DNA from: Flavobacteriaceae bacterium UBA7433
GTDB lineage: Bacteria > Bacteroidota > Bacteroidia > Flavobacteriales > Flavobacteriaceae
Reading direction: 5' to 3'
Assembly: GCA_002477565.1 (NCBI GenBank)
Contig: DLQL01000094.1
Location: forward strand, 1-13,258
DNA: 13,258 bases
Position numbers and translations under genes: made by a program. Under the pieces are notes generated by a model. The model did not search any database and was not told where the DNA came from. It was given only the letters and a program-made list of their open reading frames with translations. Shown here one piece after another: positions 1 to 6,743 of this stretch (its first letter is position 1; every line of letters begins with the position of its first letter).

Positions 1-72
1 ATGAACAGGTTAAATGTGTGGTTTCTTATGCTTGGAATTGCTTTTTGTATGGACAAAAAAAAACCGAAATAA
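1..72 (+). other. Possible C-terminal tail of a rightward gene (uncertain)
   Basis: One plus-strand frame is open from the window edge and stops at a TAA at 70-72, inside the stem of the terminator at 55-87. It reads as a short hydrophobic stretch (WFLMLGIAFC) followed by a lysine-rich end (MDKKKPK). A convergent gene ending here would fit the bidirectional terminator. The stretch is too short to recognise, and another frame is also open. Bases 1-54 could equally be untranslated DNA or the upstream region of the next leftward gene. This is a placeholder, not a firm gene call. Confidence 0.15.
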
Positions 73-87
73 AATTTCGGTTTTTTT
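55..87. terminator. Bidirectional intrinsic terminator after eno
   Basis: A 7-bp perfect stem, CCGAAAT (64-70) and ATTTCGG (74-80), has a 3-nt loop. It is flanked by nine A on the left (55-63) and seven T on the right (81-87), so it gives a hairpin plus U-tract in either direction. It lies about 20 bp past the eno stop codon and should end the eno transcript. The symmetry also allows it to end a rightward gene entering from the left edge. Confidence 0.9.
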
Positions 88-106
88 GGCTCTGTTTGGA
101 AATGTA

Positions 107-1396
107 TTAGCTCAATTTAAAAGCTTTGTCTTGTGGATAGTATGCCATGTCCTCCAACTCTTCTTCAATACGCAACAATTGGTTGTATTTTGCCATACGG
201 TCTGAACGAGAAGCAGATCCTGTTTTGATCTGACCTGTGTTCAAAGCTACTGCCAAATCAGCAATTGTGTTGTCTTCAGTTTCACCTGAACGGTGAGACA
301 TTACAGAAGTAAATCCTGCGTTTTTGGCCATGTTTACTGCGGCAATGGTTTCTGTCAAGGTTCCAATTTGATTCACTTTGATCAAGATAGAATTGGCGAT
401 TCCTTCTTCTACACCTCTGGCAAGACGTTCTACATTTGTCACAAACAAATCGTCTCCTACCAATTGCACACGGTCGCCAATTTTTTCGGTGAGGTATTTC
501 CATCCTTCCCAGTCGTTTTCATCCATCCCATCTTCGATTGAGATAATTGGGTATTTTTCTGAGAGTTCTGCAAGGTAATCTGCCTGTTCTTGAGACGTTC
601 TTACGGCTCCATTTTCTCCTTCAAACTTTGCATAGTTGTATTTTCCACCTTCGTAAAATTCAGCAGCAGCACAATCCAATGCAAGCATTACTTCTTCTCC
701 CGGTTTGTATCCTGCTTTTTTGATGGCTTCCAAAACGGTGTCCAAAGCATCTTCAGTACCTTCAAAAGTTGGGGCAAAACCTCCTTCGTCACCAACAGCT
801 GTGCTCAAGTTTCTTCCGTGAAGGATTTTGGCCAAGTTGTGAAAAATCTCAGTCCCAATCTGCAAAGCATGAGAAAAAGAGTTTGCCATTACAGGCATAA
901 TCATAAATTCTTGAAACGCAATCGGAGCATCTGAATGCGAACCACCGTTGACGATGTTCATCATCGGCACGGGCAGTGTGTTTGCACTGACTCCTCCGAT
1001 GTAACGGTACAAAGGTTGGTTCAATTCATTGGCAGCTGCTTTTGCAACCGCTAAAGAAACACCTAAAATGGCATTGGCTCCTAATTGAGATTTGTTAGGG
1101 GTTCCGTCCAAATCAATCATCGCTTGATCGATGGCGTTTTGTTCAAATACTGAGAATCCTAACAATTCTTCTGCAATGCTTGTGTTTACATTGTTTACTG
1201 CTGTCAAGACGCCTTTGCCCATAAATGCAGCACCACCGTCTCTCAATTCAACAGCTTCGTGTTCTCCGGTAGAGGCTCCAGAAGGAACTGCAGCTCTTCC
1301 CATTACTCCGTTCTCTGTGATGACATCGACTTCTACAGTAGGATTCCCTCTGGAGTCAAAGATTTGACGTGCATGGATGCTAATAATTACGCTCAT
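107..1396 (-). CDS. eno: Enolase (phosphopyruvate hydratase)
   Basis: Enolase converts 2-phosphoglycerate to phosphoenolpyruvate in glycolysis and the reverse in gluconeogenesis; it is a cytosolic Mg-dependent enzyme. The 429 residues are full length for bacterial enolases. Family landmarks are intact: SHSD around His154, Glu163, the GDEGG loop (202-206, Glu204 as catalytic acid/base partner), Mg ligands Asp241, Glu288 and Asp315, catalytic Lys340 in ILIKVNQIGT, the signature SHRSGETED (367-375) and Lys391. Residue roles are assigned by analogy with characterised enolases. The ATG at 1396 is preceded by an A-rich leader without a Shine-Dalgarno sequence. The gene follows carA after 150 bp, probably with its own promoter near 1435, and is closed by the terminator at 55-87. 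No defects were seen. Confidence 0.98.
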   Translation of the reverse strand: MSVIISIHARQIFDSRGNPTVEVDVITENGVMGRAAVPSGASTGEHEAVELRDGGAAFMGKGVLTAVNNVNTSIAEELLGFSVFEQNAIDQAMIDLDGTPNKSQLGANAILGVSLAVAKAAANELNQPLYRYIGGVSANTLPVPMMNIVNGGSHSDAPIAFQEFMIMPVMANSFSHALQIGTEIFHNLAKILHGRNLSTAVGDEGGFAPTFEGTEDALDTVLEAIKKAGYKPGEEVMLALDCAAAEFYEGGKYNYAKFEGENGAVRTSQEQADYLAELSEKYPIISIEDGMDENDWEGWKYLTEKIGDRVQLVGDDLFVTNVERLARGVEEGIANSILIKVNQIGTLTETIAAVNMAKNAGFTSVMSHRSGETEDNTIADLAVALNTGQIKTGSASRSDRMAKYNQLLRIEEELEDMAYYPQDKAFKLS

Positions 1397-1546
1397 ATTT
1401 GTTTGTTTTAGGTTTTTTCAATTAAAATTCGATGCAAGTTACAAAAGGACTTGACTTTAAGGGTGCTTTTTTAGAATTTTTTCTCAAACGGTTTCGTTGT
1501 CGAGCTACAAAGACTCTAAAGCTTGAAAGATGTTAAAATTGAAAAC
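1397..1546 (-). promoter_or_regulatory. eno upstream region with weak promoter candidate
   Basis: This 150-bp non-coding gap separates carA from eno. On the minus strand TAACTTG (1435-1441) resembles the Bacteroidota -7 box TAnnTTTG with one T missing, and would give a leader of about 30-35 nt. No clear -33 TTG was found at the expected spacing. A small imperfect inverted repeat (CTC...GAG with an AACG/CGTT core) sits at 1483-1504. Separate transcription of eno is plausible from the gap size, but the promoter call itself is weak. Confidence 0.35.
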
Positions 1547-1566
1547 TTATTTTTTTAAGTTTTCAA
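1539..1566 (-). terminator. AT-rich hairpin across the carA stop, possible terminator
   Basis: An 11-bp perfect inverted repeat, TTGAAAACTTA (1539-1549) and TAAGTTTTCAA (1556-1566), has a 6-nt loop. It covers the last codons and the stop of carA. Read on the minus strand the right arm is followed by a short T-rich run (TTTTAAC). The stem is AT-rich and the U-tract short, so termination may be partial. It is the only terminator-like structure between carA and eno. Confidence 0.45.
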
Positions 1567-2644
1567 TAAATTGGTCGAATAAATAGGACGAATCGTGGGG
1601 TCCAGGATTTGCTTCTGGATGGTATTGAACAGAAAAACAATTTTTATCTTTCAATCGGATTCCCGCGACTGTATTGTCATTTAGATGAATATGTGTCACT
1701 TCAATTGTGTCTAAATTTTCAAGGGATTTTCGGTCGATTACAAATCCGTGATTTTGAGAGGTGATTTCTCCTTTTCCTGTGACCAAATTCTTAACTGGGT
1801 GGTTGATTCCTCGATGCCCATTGTGCATCTTATAAGTTGTGGCTCCGCTTGCAAGTGCGATGACTTGGTGACCGAGACAGATGCCAAAAAGCGGTAGGTT
1901 TTTTTCTATAATTTTTTTAGCTACTGCTTGTGCATTGGCCAAAGGCTCTGGATCTCCAGGACCGTTGGACAAGAAATAACCGTCAGGCTGAAAAGCTTTT
2001 AGGTCTTCAAAAGAGGCGGTGTTTGGGAATACTTTGATGTAACAATCTCTTTCGGCTAAGTTTCTAAGAATGTTGGTTTTGATTCCAAGGTCCAATGCTG
2101 CTATTTTATAAGTCGCATTTATGTCACCAAAGGTATAGGCTTCTTTGGTTGAGACTTTGGATGCCAAGTCCAGGCCTTCCATGTTGGGAACTTTTTTGAG
2201 TTGCTCTTTCAAAGATGCAATGTCTGTGTCGGTGGAGATGACCGCGTTCATGGCTCCTTTGTCACGGATATAACTTACGACGGCTCTTGTATCGACGTCG
2301 GTTATGGCAATCAATTGGTGTTTGATAAAATAGTCTTCTAAAGAGCCTGAAGATCTCACTCGTGAATGCGTGTAGCTAAAATTGCGACAAATGAGTCCTG
2401 AAATTTTGATGCCGTCAGACTCTACTTCATTTTCATTGACTCCGTAGTTTCCAATATGTGCGTTGGTGGCAACCATCAATTGACCGGAATAAGAAGGATC
2501 TGTAAAGATTTCTTGGTAGCCCGTCATTCCTGTGTTGTAACAAACTTCTCCGAAGGAAGTGCCCTCGACTCCAACAGATTTTCCTTCAAATACGGTTCCG
2601 TCTTCTAAAAGCAACAGTGCTTTTTTCAATTCTTTGTATTTCAT
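1547..2644 (-). CDS. carA: Carbamoyl-phosphate synthase, small (glutaminase) subunit
   Basis: CarA hydrolyses glutamine and passes ammonia to CarB, which makes carbamoyl phosphate for pyrimidine and arginine synthesis. The 365-residue protein has the N-terminal CPSase small domain (about 6-135, with the FEG...G / CYNTGMTGYQEIFTDPSY region) and a C-terminal class I glutamine amidotransferase domain (about 180-360). In the latter, LSNGPGDP (225-232), the nucleophile Cys256 in GICLGHQ, GHRGINHP (276-283), QNHGF (297-301) and the His342/Glu344 pair in YHPEA complete the Cys-His-Glu triad. The start ATG overlaps the upstream gene's stop as ATGA (2641-2644), suggesting translational coupling. carB is not in the window. 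The pairing with an upstream membrane-TPR gene has no obvious pathway logic. Confidence 0.97.
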   Translation of the reverse strand: MKYKELKKALLLLEDGTVFEGKSVGVEGTSFGEVCYNTGMTGYQEIFTDPSYSGQLMVATNAHIGNYGVNENEVESDGIKISGLICRNFSYTHSRVRSSGSLEDYFIKHQLIAITDVDTRAVVSYIRDKGAMNAVISTDTDIASLKEQLKKVPNMEGLDLASKVSTKEAYTFGDINATYKIAALDLGIKTNILRNLAERDCYIKVFPNTASFEDLKAFQPDGYFLSNGPGDPEPLANAQAVAKKIIEKNLPLFGICLGHQVIALASGATTYKMHNGHRGINHPVKNLVTGKGEITSQNHGFVIDRKSLENLDTIEVTHIHLNDNTVAGIRLKDKNCFSVQYHPEANPGPHDSSYLFDQFIENLKK

Positions 2645-4410
2645 TTTTTTGTGTTCTTTTTTAAATATTGTAAATTTTGAATCAAACTTCGCAATTGTTC
2701 GTCTTTTACAATTCCATTATTAACCTTCTTATCCATCTTTATTGCTACTTGAATGTCTTCTTCTGCTTTTTCAACATTGCCCAAAGCGATTTGAAAATAG
2801 GCTCTAAACTTGTAGAAAAGTATGTCGTTGAATCCCAAATCGATTACTTTATTGAGTAATCGAACCGCTTTGTCGTGTTGCTTGCTTTCAAAGTACAAGG
2901 CACTCAATTTAATGTATATATCTTTATTATTTGGTTTTTTTGCATTGCATTGCAACAACAGTGCTTCTGCCTTGTCATAAACTTGAATCGCTTGGTAGGC
3001 CGTTGCCAAATTTACGAAGTTTGGAACTTCTGGAGAAATCGTAGCCGCTTTTAAAAAGTAAGCAACCGATTTTTTCTTGTCGGCCTTTGATTCCATAACG
3101 CCCAAAGCGGTGTAAAGGTAGTTGTATTTGTCTGGATTCAAACGGGCATCAGGTTGCTGATCCACTTTTTCAAAATCTGCTTTTGCCAAAGCCAGTTTGT
3201 TGTCTTCGTAATAGAAATTGCCACGCATTCCATTAGAAAAAGTAGCGGTTTCGTGTGTGAGGTTGTTTGTCCACAACGCAATGGTGCTTTCCCAGGTTTT
3301 CAATTGTGCTTTTGCCAAGAAGGCATAGACGGCAACCAGCACAAAGTATTTCAATGCGGCATTTCGTTTGTCACTGATCAAAGACAAGGCGGCAATCCAG
3401 ATTCCCAGCGTAGAAATGTAGGCATATCGATCAGAAAAGGGTCCTAAAAACTCGGAAAAAGCGGCCGTGTGAAGCAGGATGTTGCACAAATAAAACAACA
3501 GTCCGAAGACAAACAATCTGTTATTTCTTAAATAATAAAATGCCACTGCGATTGCAACGAGAAAGAAACAAGAGAGGTAATAATTGGTTTCTCCAAGTTG
3601 CAGCGGCCAATCGTAAACAATACCTAGATTCAATGGCACAAATGTTTTGTGGATGTACCAAAAGAGTTGGCTTGGCAACAAATACAAGGCTTTGTAATTT
3701 TCATGACTGATGCCAGAATGTCCCCCTCTAAAATGCAATGCGATGAGACCGAAAACTACCGCAACCCCAACAAAAGGTATTTTTTGAACGAGGCGCTTCT
3801 TTTCAAATAAAGGCAATCCATTTAAAACGTCAATTAAAAAAAGAACGGCCACAAAAGGAAGGATTTGCACTTTGCAGAAGGCCCCCATAACAAACATGAG
3901 TAAGGAGATTTGAATCCAAGAATTCTTATTGCTTTTTAAAAAATTGCAATACGCTAGTGTCGCTGCTAGAAAGAAAAAAGAAAACAGGACGGTACTGGTT
4001 GCAGATATCCACGCTACGGATTCAACAGCCAATGGATGCAGTCCAAAGAGAAATGCAAGCAACATTGCTTTTTGTTTGTTGTTGAAAAGGTGTTTGCCCA
4101 ATAAAAATACAAGAAGCGTATTTGCCAAATGAAATGACAGACTAAAAAGGTGGAATGTGAGGGCACTTTTAAAACCAAACAGTGCTCCGAGTAAGGAAAA
4201 GAAGAGAGAAGTCAACGGTTGGTACATCCCGATGGTCTCTGAAGAAAAAATCTCAACAATGTTGGACCATGACCAATTCAGTACTTTGGGATTTTGGTGG
4301 AGTTGCCCAGCGTCGTCAATGGCAATAAATTCGTAATTTAATGAACCGCTATAAAGAATAACTATTGGCAAAAAAAGGACCGCTAGTGTATAAAAATAGT
4401 GCTTGTTCAT
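2641..4410 (-). CDS. Polytopic membrane protein with C-terminal TPR repeats, TMTC/GT-C glycosyltransferase-like
   Basis: I do not recognise a named gene. The N-terminal two thirds (about 1-370) carry roughly ten hydrophobic segments; the last third (about 390-560) is soluble and built of TPR-like helical pairs, e.g. LATAYQAIQVYDKAEALLLQ and LSALYFESKQHDKAVRLLNK. Three features recall TMTC-type GT-C glycosyltransferases: an acidic pair (IDD) in the first external loop after helix 1, LFGLHPLAVESVAWIS in the middle, and DRYAYISTLG before the last helices. A lipid-linked sugar transfer role at the membrane is therefore inferred, not shown. The start is placed at the ATG at 4408-4410 (589 residues); a TTG three codons upstream (4417-4419) is in frame but less likely. 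A promoter-like box lies about 27 bp upstream. The stop overlaps carA (ATGA). Confidence 0.85.
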   Translation of the reverse strand: MNKHYFYTLAVLFLPIVILYSGSLNYEFIAIDDAGQLHQNPKVLNWSWSNIVEIFSSETIGMYQPLTSLFFSLLGALFGFKSALTFHLFSLSFHLANTLLVFLLGKHLFNNKQKAMLLAFLFGLHPLAVESVAWISATSTVLFSFFFLAATLAYCNFLKSNKNSWIQISLLMFVMGAFCKVQILPFVAVLFLIDVLNGLPLFEKKRLVQKIPFVGVAVVFGLIALHFRGGHSGISHENYKALYLLPSQLFWYIHKTFVPLNLGIVYDWPLQLGETNYYLSCFFLVAIAVAFYYLRNNRLFVFGLLFYLCNILLHTAAFSEFLGPFSDRYAYISTLGIWIAALSLISDKRNAALKYFVLVAVYAFLAKAQLKTWESTIALWTNNLTHETATFSNGMRGNFYYEDNKLALAKADFEKVDQQPDARLNPDKYNYLYTALGVMESKADKKKSVAYFLKAATISPEVPNFVNLATAYQAIQVYDKAEALLLQCNAKKPNNKDIYIKLSALYFESKQHDKAVRLLNKVIDLGFNDILFYKFRAYFQIALGNVEKAEEDIQVAIKMDKKVNNGIVKDEQLRSLIQNLQYLKKNTKK

Positions 4411-4436
4411 TTCAATCAAAAACTTTTATCGGTGTG

Positions 4437-4444
4437 CAAATATA
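4437..4444 (-). promoter_or_regulatory. Candidate -7 promoter box for the membrane-TPR gene
   Basis: The minus strand reads TATATTTG here, a full match to the Bacteroidota TAnnTTTG -7 element, followed by C as is common. Transcription would start near 4430, giving a leader of about 20 nt before the ATG at 4410. No TTG was found at the usual -33 distance; the nearest TTTG (4457-4460) is only 12 nt upstream and lies within the terminator stem. The box directly follows the U-tract of the rplQ terminator. Confidence 0.55.
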
Positions 4445-4445
4445 T

Positions 4446-4479
4446 AAAAAAAGGAACAAACTGTTATGTTTATTCCTTT
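4446..4479 (-). terminator. Intrinsic terminator of the ribosomal block, after rplQ
   Basis: On the minus strand a 12-bp stem (plus-strand arms 4450-4461 and 4468-4479, one G-U pair) has a 6-nt loop. It is followed by a run of seven T (4446-4452 on the plus strand are A; the outermost A-T pairs share this run). It lies 25 bp after the rplQ stop and should end the alpha-operon transcript, separating it from the membrane-TPR/carA unit. Confidence 0.88.
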
Positions 4480-4504
4480 GTTAGCTATGCTGTGAATCAT
4501 CTAT

Positions 4505-4987
4505 TTATGCCTCCGTGTTTGTTTCTTCAACAGTTGTCACTTCAACAGCTTCGGCAACAGGTGCGTCCGCTTTTTTACGTCCTCTACGGGTCGCTTTTTT
4601 CTTCTTAGCTCCATTTGGATTGTAGATCTCGTTGTAATCCACCAATTCAACCATCGCCATTTCAGCGTTGTCTCCTTGACGGTTGCCCAACTTGATAATT
4701 CGTACATATCCTCCTGGTCTGTCAGCTACTTTTACAGCGACTTCTTTGAACAACTCCGTAACTGCCAATTTGTTTTTCAAAATACTAAATACAATTCTAC
4801 GGTTGTGCGTGGTATCGCTTTTAGATTTTGTGATCAAAGGCTCCACGTATTGACGCAAAGCTTTTGCTTTTGCTTCAGTGGTATTGATGCGTTTGTGTTC
4901 AATTAACGAACAAGCCATATTTGCCAACATTGACTTTCTGTGTGCCGTCTTTCTTCCTAAATGATTGAATTTCTTTCCGTGTCTCAT
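4505..4987 (-). CDS. rplQ: 50S ribosomal protein L17 (bL17)
   Basis: L17 is a large-subunit protein located near the peptide exit tunnel. The core (about 1-120) is canonical, with the MRHGKKFNHLGRKTAHRKSM start, the HKRI(N)TTEAKAKALR segment (31-45) and GGYVRIIKLGNRQGDNAEMA (92-111). The protein is 160 residues, against about 120-130 in Escherichia coli and Bacillus. The extra 35 residues form a tail with a lysine/arginine cluster (KKKKATRRGRKK) followed by an acidic, threonine/valine/glutamate-rich end. Such extensions are common in Bacteroidota and look disordered. It is the last gene of the alpha operon, 58 bp after rpoA, and is followed by a strong terminator. Confidence 0.97.
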   Translation of the reverse strand: MRHGKKFNHLGRKTAHRKSMLANMACSLIEHKRINTTEAKAKALRQYVEPLITKSKSDTTHNRRIVFSILKNKLAVTELFKEVAVKVADRPGGYVRIIKLGNRQGDNAEMAMVELVDYNEIYNPNGAKKKKATRRGRKKADAPVAEAVEVTTVEETNTEA

Positions 4988-5010
4988 GACTTTTGTTTTG
5001 TAATTCCATC

Positions 5011-5034
5011 TTGCTCAACCCTTTTAGGGAGCAA
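5011..5034 (-). promoter_or_regulatory. Intercistronic hairpin between rpoA and rplQ
   Basis: TTGCTC (5011-5016) and GAGCAA (5029-5034) form a 6-bp perfect inverted repeat. A further CCT/AGG pairing lies inside, leaving a small bulge. The hairpin sits in the 58-bp gap between rpoA and rplQ, about 10 nt after the rpoA stop. No U-tract follows, so it is not an intrinsic terminator. It may be an mRNA processing or stability element; that role is inferred. Confidence 0.4.
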
Positions 5035-5045
5035 AATATGAAAAG

Positions 5046-6038
5046 TTAATCTTTATCTAATTTGTATTTGCTCAAATCCATTCCGAAACTCAACCCTTTT
5101 ATATGAACTAGTTCATCCAATTCGGTCAATGATTTCTTTCCAAAATTACGGAACTTCATCAAGTCATTTTTATTAAAGGATACCAAATCCCCTAAAGTTT
5201 CTACTTCTGCAGCTTTCAAACAGTTCAAAGCTCTGACAGAAAGATCCATGTCGATCAATTTTGTTTTCAACAGCTGACGCATGTGCAAAGACTCCTCGTC
5301 GTAGGTTTCAGTTTGTGCAATTTCATCAGCCTCCAAAGTAATTCTCTCATCTGAGAACAACATAAAGTGGTGGATTAGAATTTTTGCAGCTTCTGTCAGT
5401 GCGTCTTTCGGGTTTACAGAACCGTCAGTAACGATGTCAAAAACTAATTTTTCATAATCGGTTTTTTGTTCTACACGGTAGTTTTCAACCGCGTACTTGA
5501 CATTTTTGATCGGTGTGTAAATAGAGTCTGTAAAAATAGTTCCCAACGGGACATTTACTTTCTTATTCTCTTCTGCAGGAACAAAGCCTCTTCCTTTTTC
5601 AATGGTAATTTCCATTTCAAATTTGACACTGTTCTCCAAGTTGCAAATCACCAAGTCTGGATTCAATACTTGAAAACCAGAGGTGAATTTTTGAATATCT
5701 CCAGCCGTGATTTGTTCTTGTCCAGATACAGAAATGGTAACGGACTCTCTGTCTGTATCTTCTATTTGTTTCTTAAAGCGAACTTGCTTAAGATTAAGGA
5801 TAATTTCAGTAACATCTTCAACAATTCCTTCAATCGTAGAAAATTCGTGCTCAACCCCTTCCATTCTCAATGAAGTGATCGCAAAACCTTCTAATGATGA
5901 AAGCAAAACTCTTCTCAATGCGTTACCTACTGTTAAACCAAAACCTGGTTCTAAAGGTCTGAATTCAAATCTACCTTCAAAATCAGTAGATTCAATCATG
6001 ATTACTTTGTCGGGTTTCTGAAAATTTAAAATTGCCAT
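5046..6038 (-). CDS. rpoA: DNA-directed RNA polymerase subunit alpha
   Basis: Alpha forms the dimer that nucleates RNA polymerase assembly and contacts promoter DNA and regulators. At 330 residues it is full length. The N-terminal dimerisation/assembly domain (about 1-230) includes EPGFGLTVGNALRRVLLSSL (30-49) and VNPKDALTEAAKIL (208-221). A flexible acidic linker (about 232-252) leads to the C-terminal domain (about 255-325), with LSVRALNCL (266-274) and the helix-hairpin-helix FRNFGKKSLTELDEL (296-310). Arg269 and Asn272 align with the UP-element-contacting Arg265 and Asn268 of E. coli. It lies 19 bp after rpsD and before rplQ, the usual alpha-operon position. No defects were seen. Confidence 0.98.
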   Translation of the reverse strand: MAILNFQKPDKVIMIESTDFEGRFEFRPLEPGFGLTVGNALRRVLLSSLEGFAITSLRMEGVEHEFSTIEGIVEDVTEIILNLKQVRFKKQIEDTDRESVTISVSGQEQITAGDIQKFTSGFQVLNPDLVICNLENSVKFEMEITIEKGRGFVPAEENKKVNVPLGTIFTDSIYTPIKNVKYAVENYRVEQKTDYEKLVFDIVTDGSVNPKDALTEAAKILIHHFMLFSDERITLEADEIAQTETYDEESLHMRQLLKTKLIDMDLSVRALNCLKAAEVETLGDLVSFNKNDLMKFRNFGKKSLTELDELVHIKGLSFGMDLSKYKLDKD

Positions 6039-6057
6039 AGTTTAACGGGTGTCTTAA

Positions 6058-6663
6058 TTATTTAGAGTACAACTCTACTATTAATTGTTCTTTGATGTTT
6101 TCAGGGATTTGCAGTCTTTCTGGAACCGTTACAAAGGTTCCTTGTTTGGTGTCTGCATTCCATGTCAACCACTCATAAACATTGCTATTTGCAGCCAAAG
6201 CGCTTTCGATGGCTACCAAAGATTTCGACTTTTCTCTCACAGCAACAACGTCACCTGGTTTGAGAGAGTAAGAAGGAATGTTTAAGATTTCACCGTTGAC
6301 AGTGATGTGTCTGTGAGATACCAATTGACGCGCTCCTCTTCTTGAGTTTGCAATTCCCATACGGAAAACTACATTGTCTAGACGAGATTCACAAAGTTGC
6401 AACAAGACTTCTCCTGTAATTCCTTTGCTACTTGATGCTTTGTCAAAAAGGTTGCTAAATTGACGTTCTAAAATACCGTAAGAGTATTTTGCTTTTTGCT
6501 TTTCTTGCAATTGCATTGCGTATTCGGATTTTTTCCCTCTACGTCTTGCATTTCCATGTTGCCCAGGTGGGTAATTGCGTTTTTCAAAAGATTTGTCATC
6601 TCCGAAAATTGCCTCTCCAAATTTACGAGCAATTTTTGTTTTTGGTCCTGTATATCTTGCCAT
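6058..6663 (-). CDS. rpsD: 30S ribosomal protein S4 (uS4)
   Basis: S4 is a primary 16S rRNA binder that nucleates 30S body assembly, and it is often an autoregulator of its own operon. The 201-residue protein starts MARYTGPKTKIARKFG and has YPPGQHGNARRRGKKSEYAMQL (31-52). The S4 RNA-binding domain (about 92-155) includes SRLDNVVFRMGIANSRRGARQLVSH. The N-terminal segment has no cysteines, so this is the zinc-free form. The 80-bp space before it, between rpsK and rpsD, is unusually long for this block and contains nested inverted repeats, which could be a regulatory leader. Confidence 0.98.
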   Translation of the reverse strand: MARYTGPKTKIARKFGEAIFGDDKSFEKRNYPPGQHGNARRRGKKSEYAMQLQEKQKAKYSYGILERQFSNLFDKASSSKGITGEVLLQLCESRLDNVVFRMGIANSRRGARQLVSHRHITVNGEILNIPSYSLKPGDVVAVREKSKSLVAIESALAANSNVYEWLTWNADTKQGTFVTVPERLQIPENIKEQLIVELYSK

Positions 6664-6676
6664 TTCTTTGTTTTTA

Positions 6677-6729
6677 GAATTGAGGATTGTGAATTAAGGC
6701 GTTCTCCTTCGACAATCTGGTTCTCAATT
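6677..6729 (-). repeat. Nested inverted repeats in the rpsK-rpsD space
   Basis: The outer arms AATTGAG (6678-6684) and CTCAATT (6723-6729) enclose GATTGT (6685-6690) and ACAATC (6712-6717). These enclose AAGG/CCTT around 6696-6709. The three stems are colinear, with a 5-nt bulge (TGGTT) on one side, so the leader of rpsD can fold into one long hairpin. There is no U-tract. The AATTGAG/GATTGT/GAATTA wording also resembles AATT-rich intergenic repeats seen in Bacteroidota genomes, so it could be a decayed dispersed repeat rather than an r-protein control site. Confidence 0.5.
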
Positions 6730-6743
6730 GAAGTTGAATTAAA

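Noticed and set aside
590..934. Plus-strand open frame of 114 codons inside eno
   Set aside because: Wholly antisense to a complete, well-conserved enolase; cysteine/serine/phenylalanine-rich composition is typical of a shadow frame and no family is recognisable.
1483..1504. Imperfect inverted repeat in the carA-eno gap
   Set aside because: Only short 3-4 bp segments pair and no U-tract follows; not enough to call a separate element.
5466..5873. Plus-strand open frame of 135 codons inside rpoA
   Set aside because: Antisense to intact rpoA, with shadow-frame composition and no leader or promoter.
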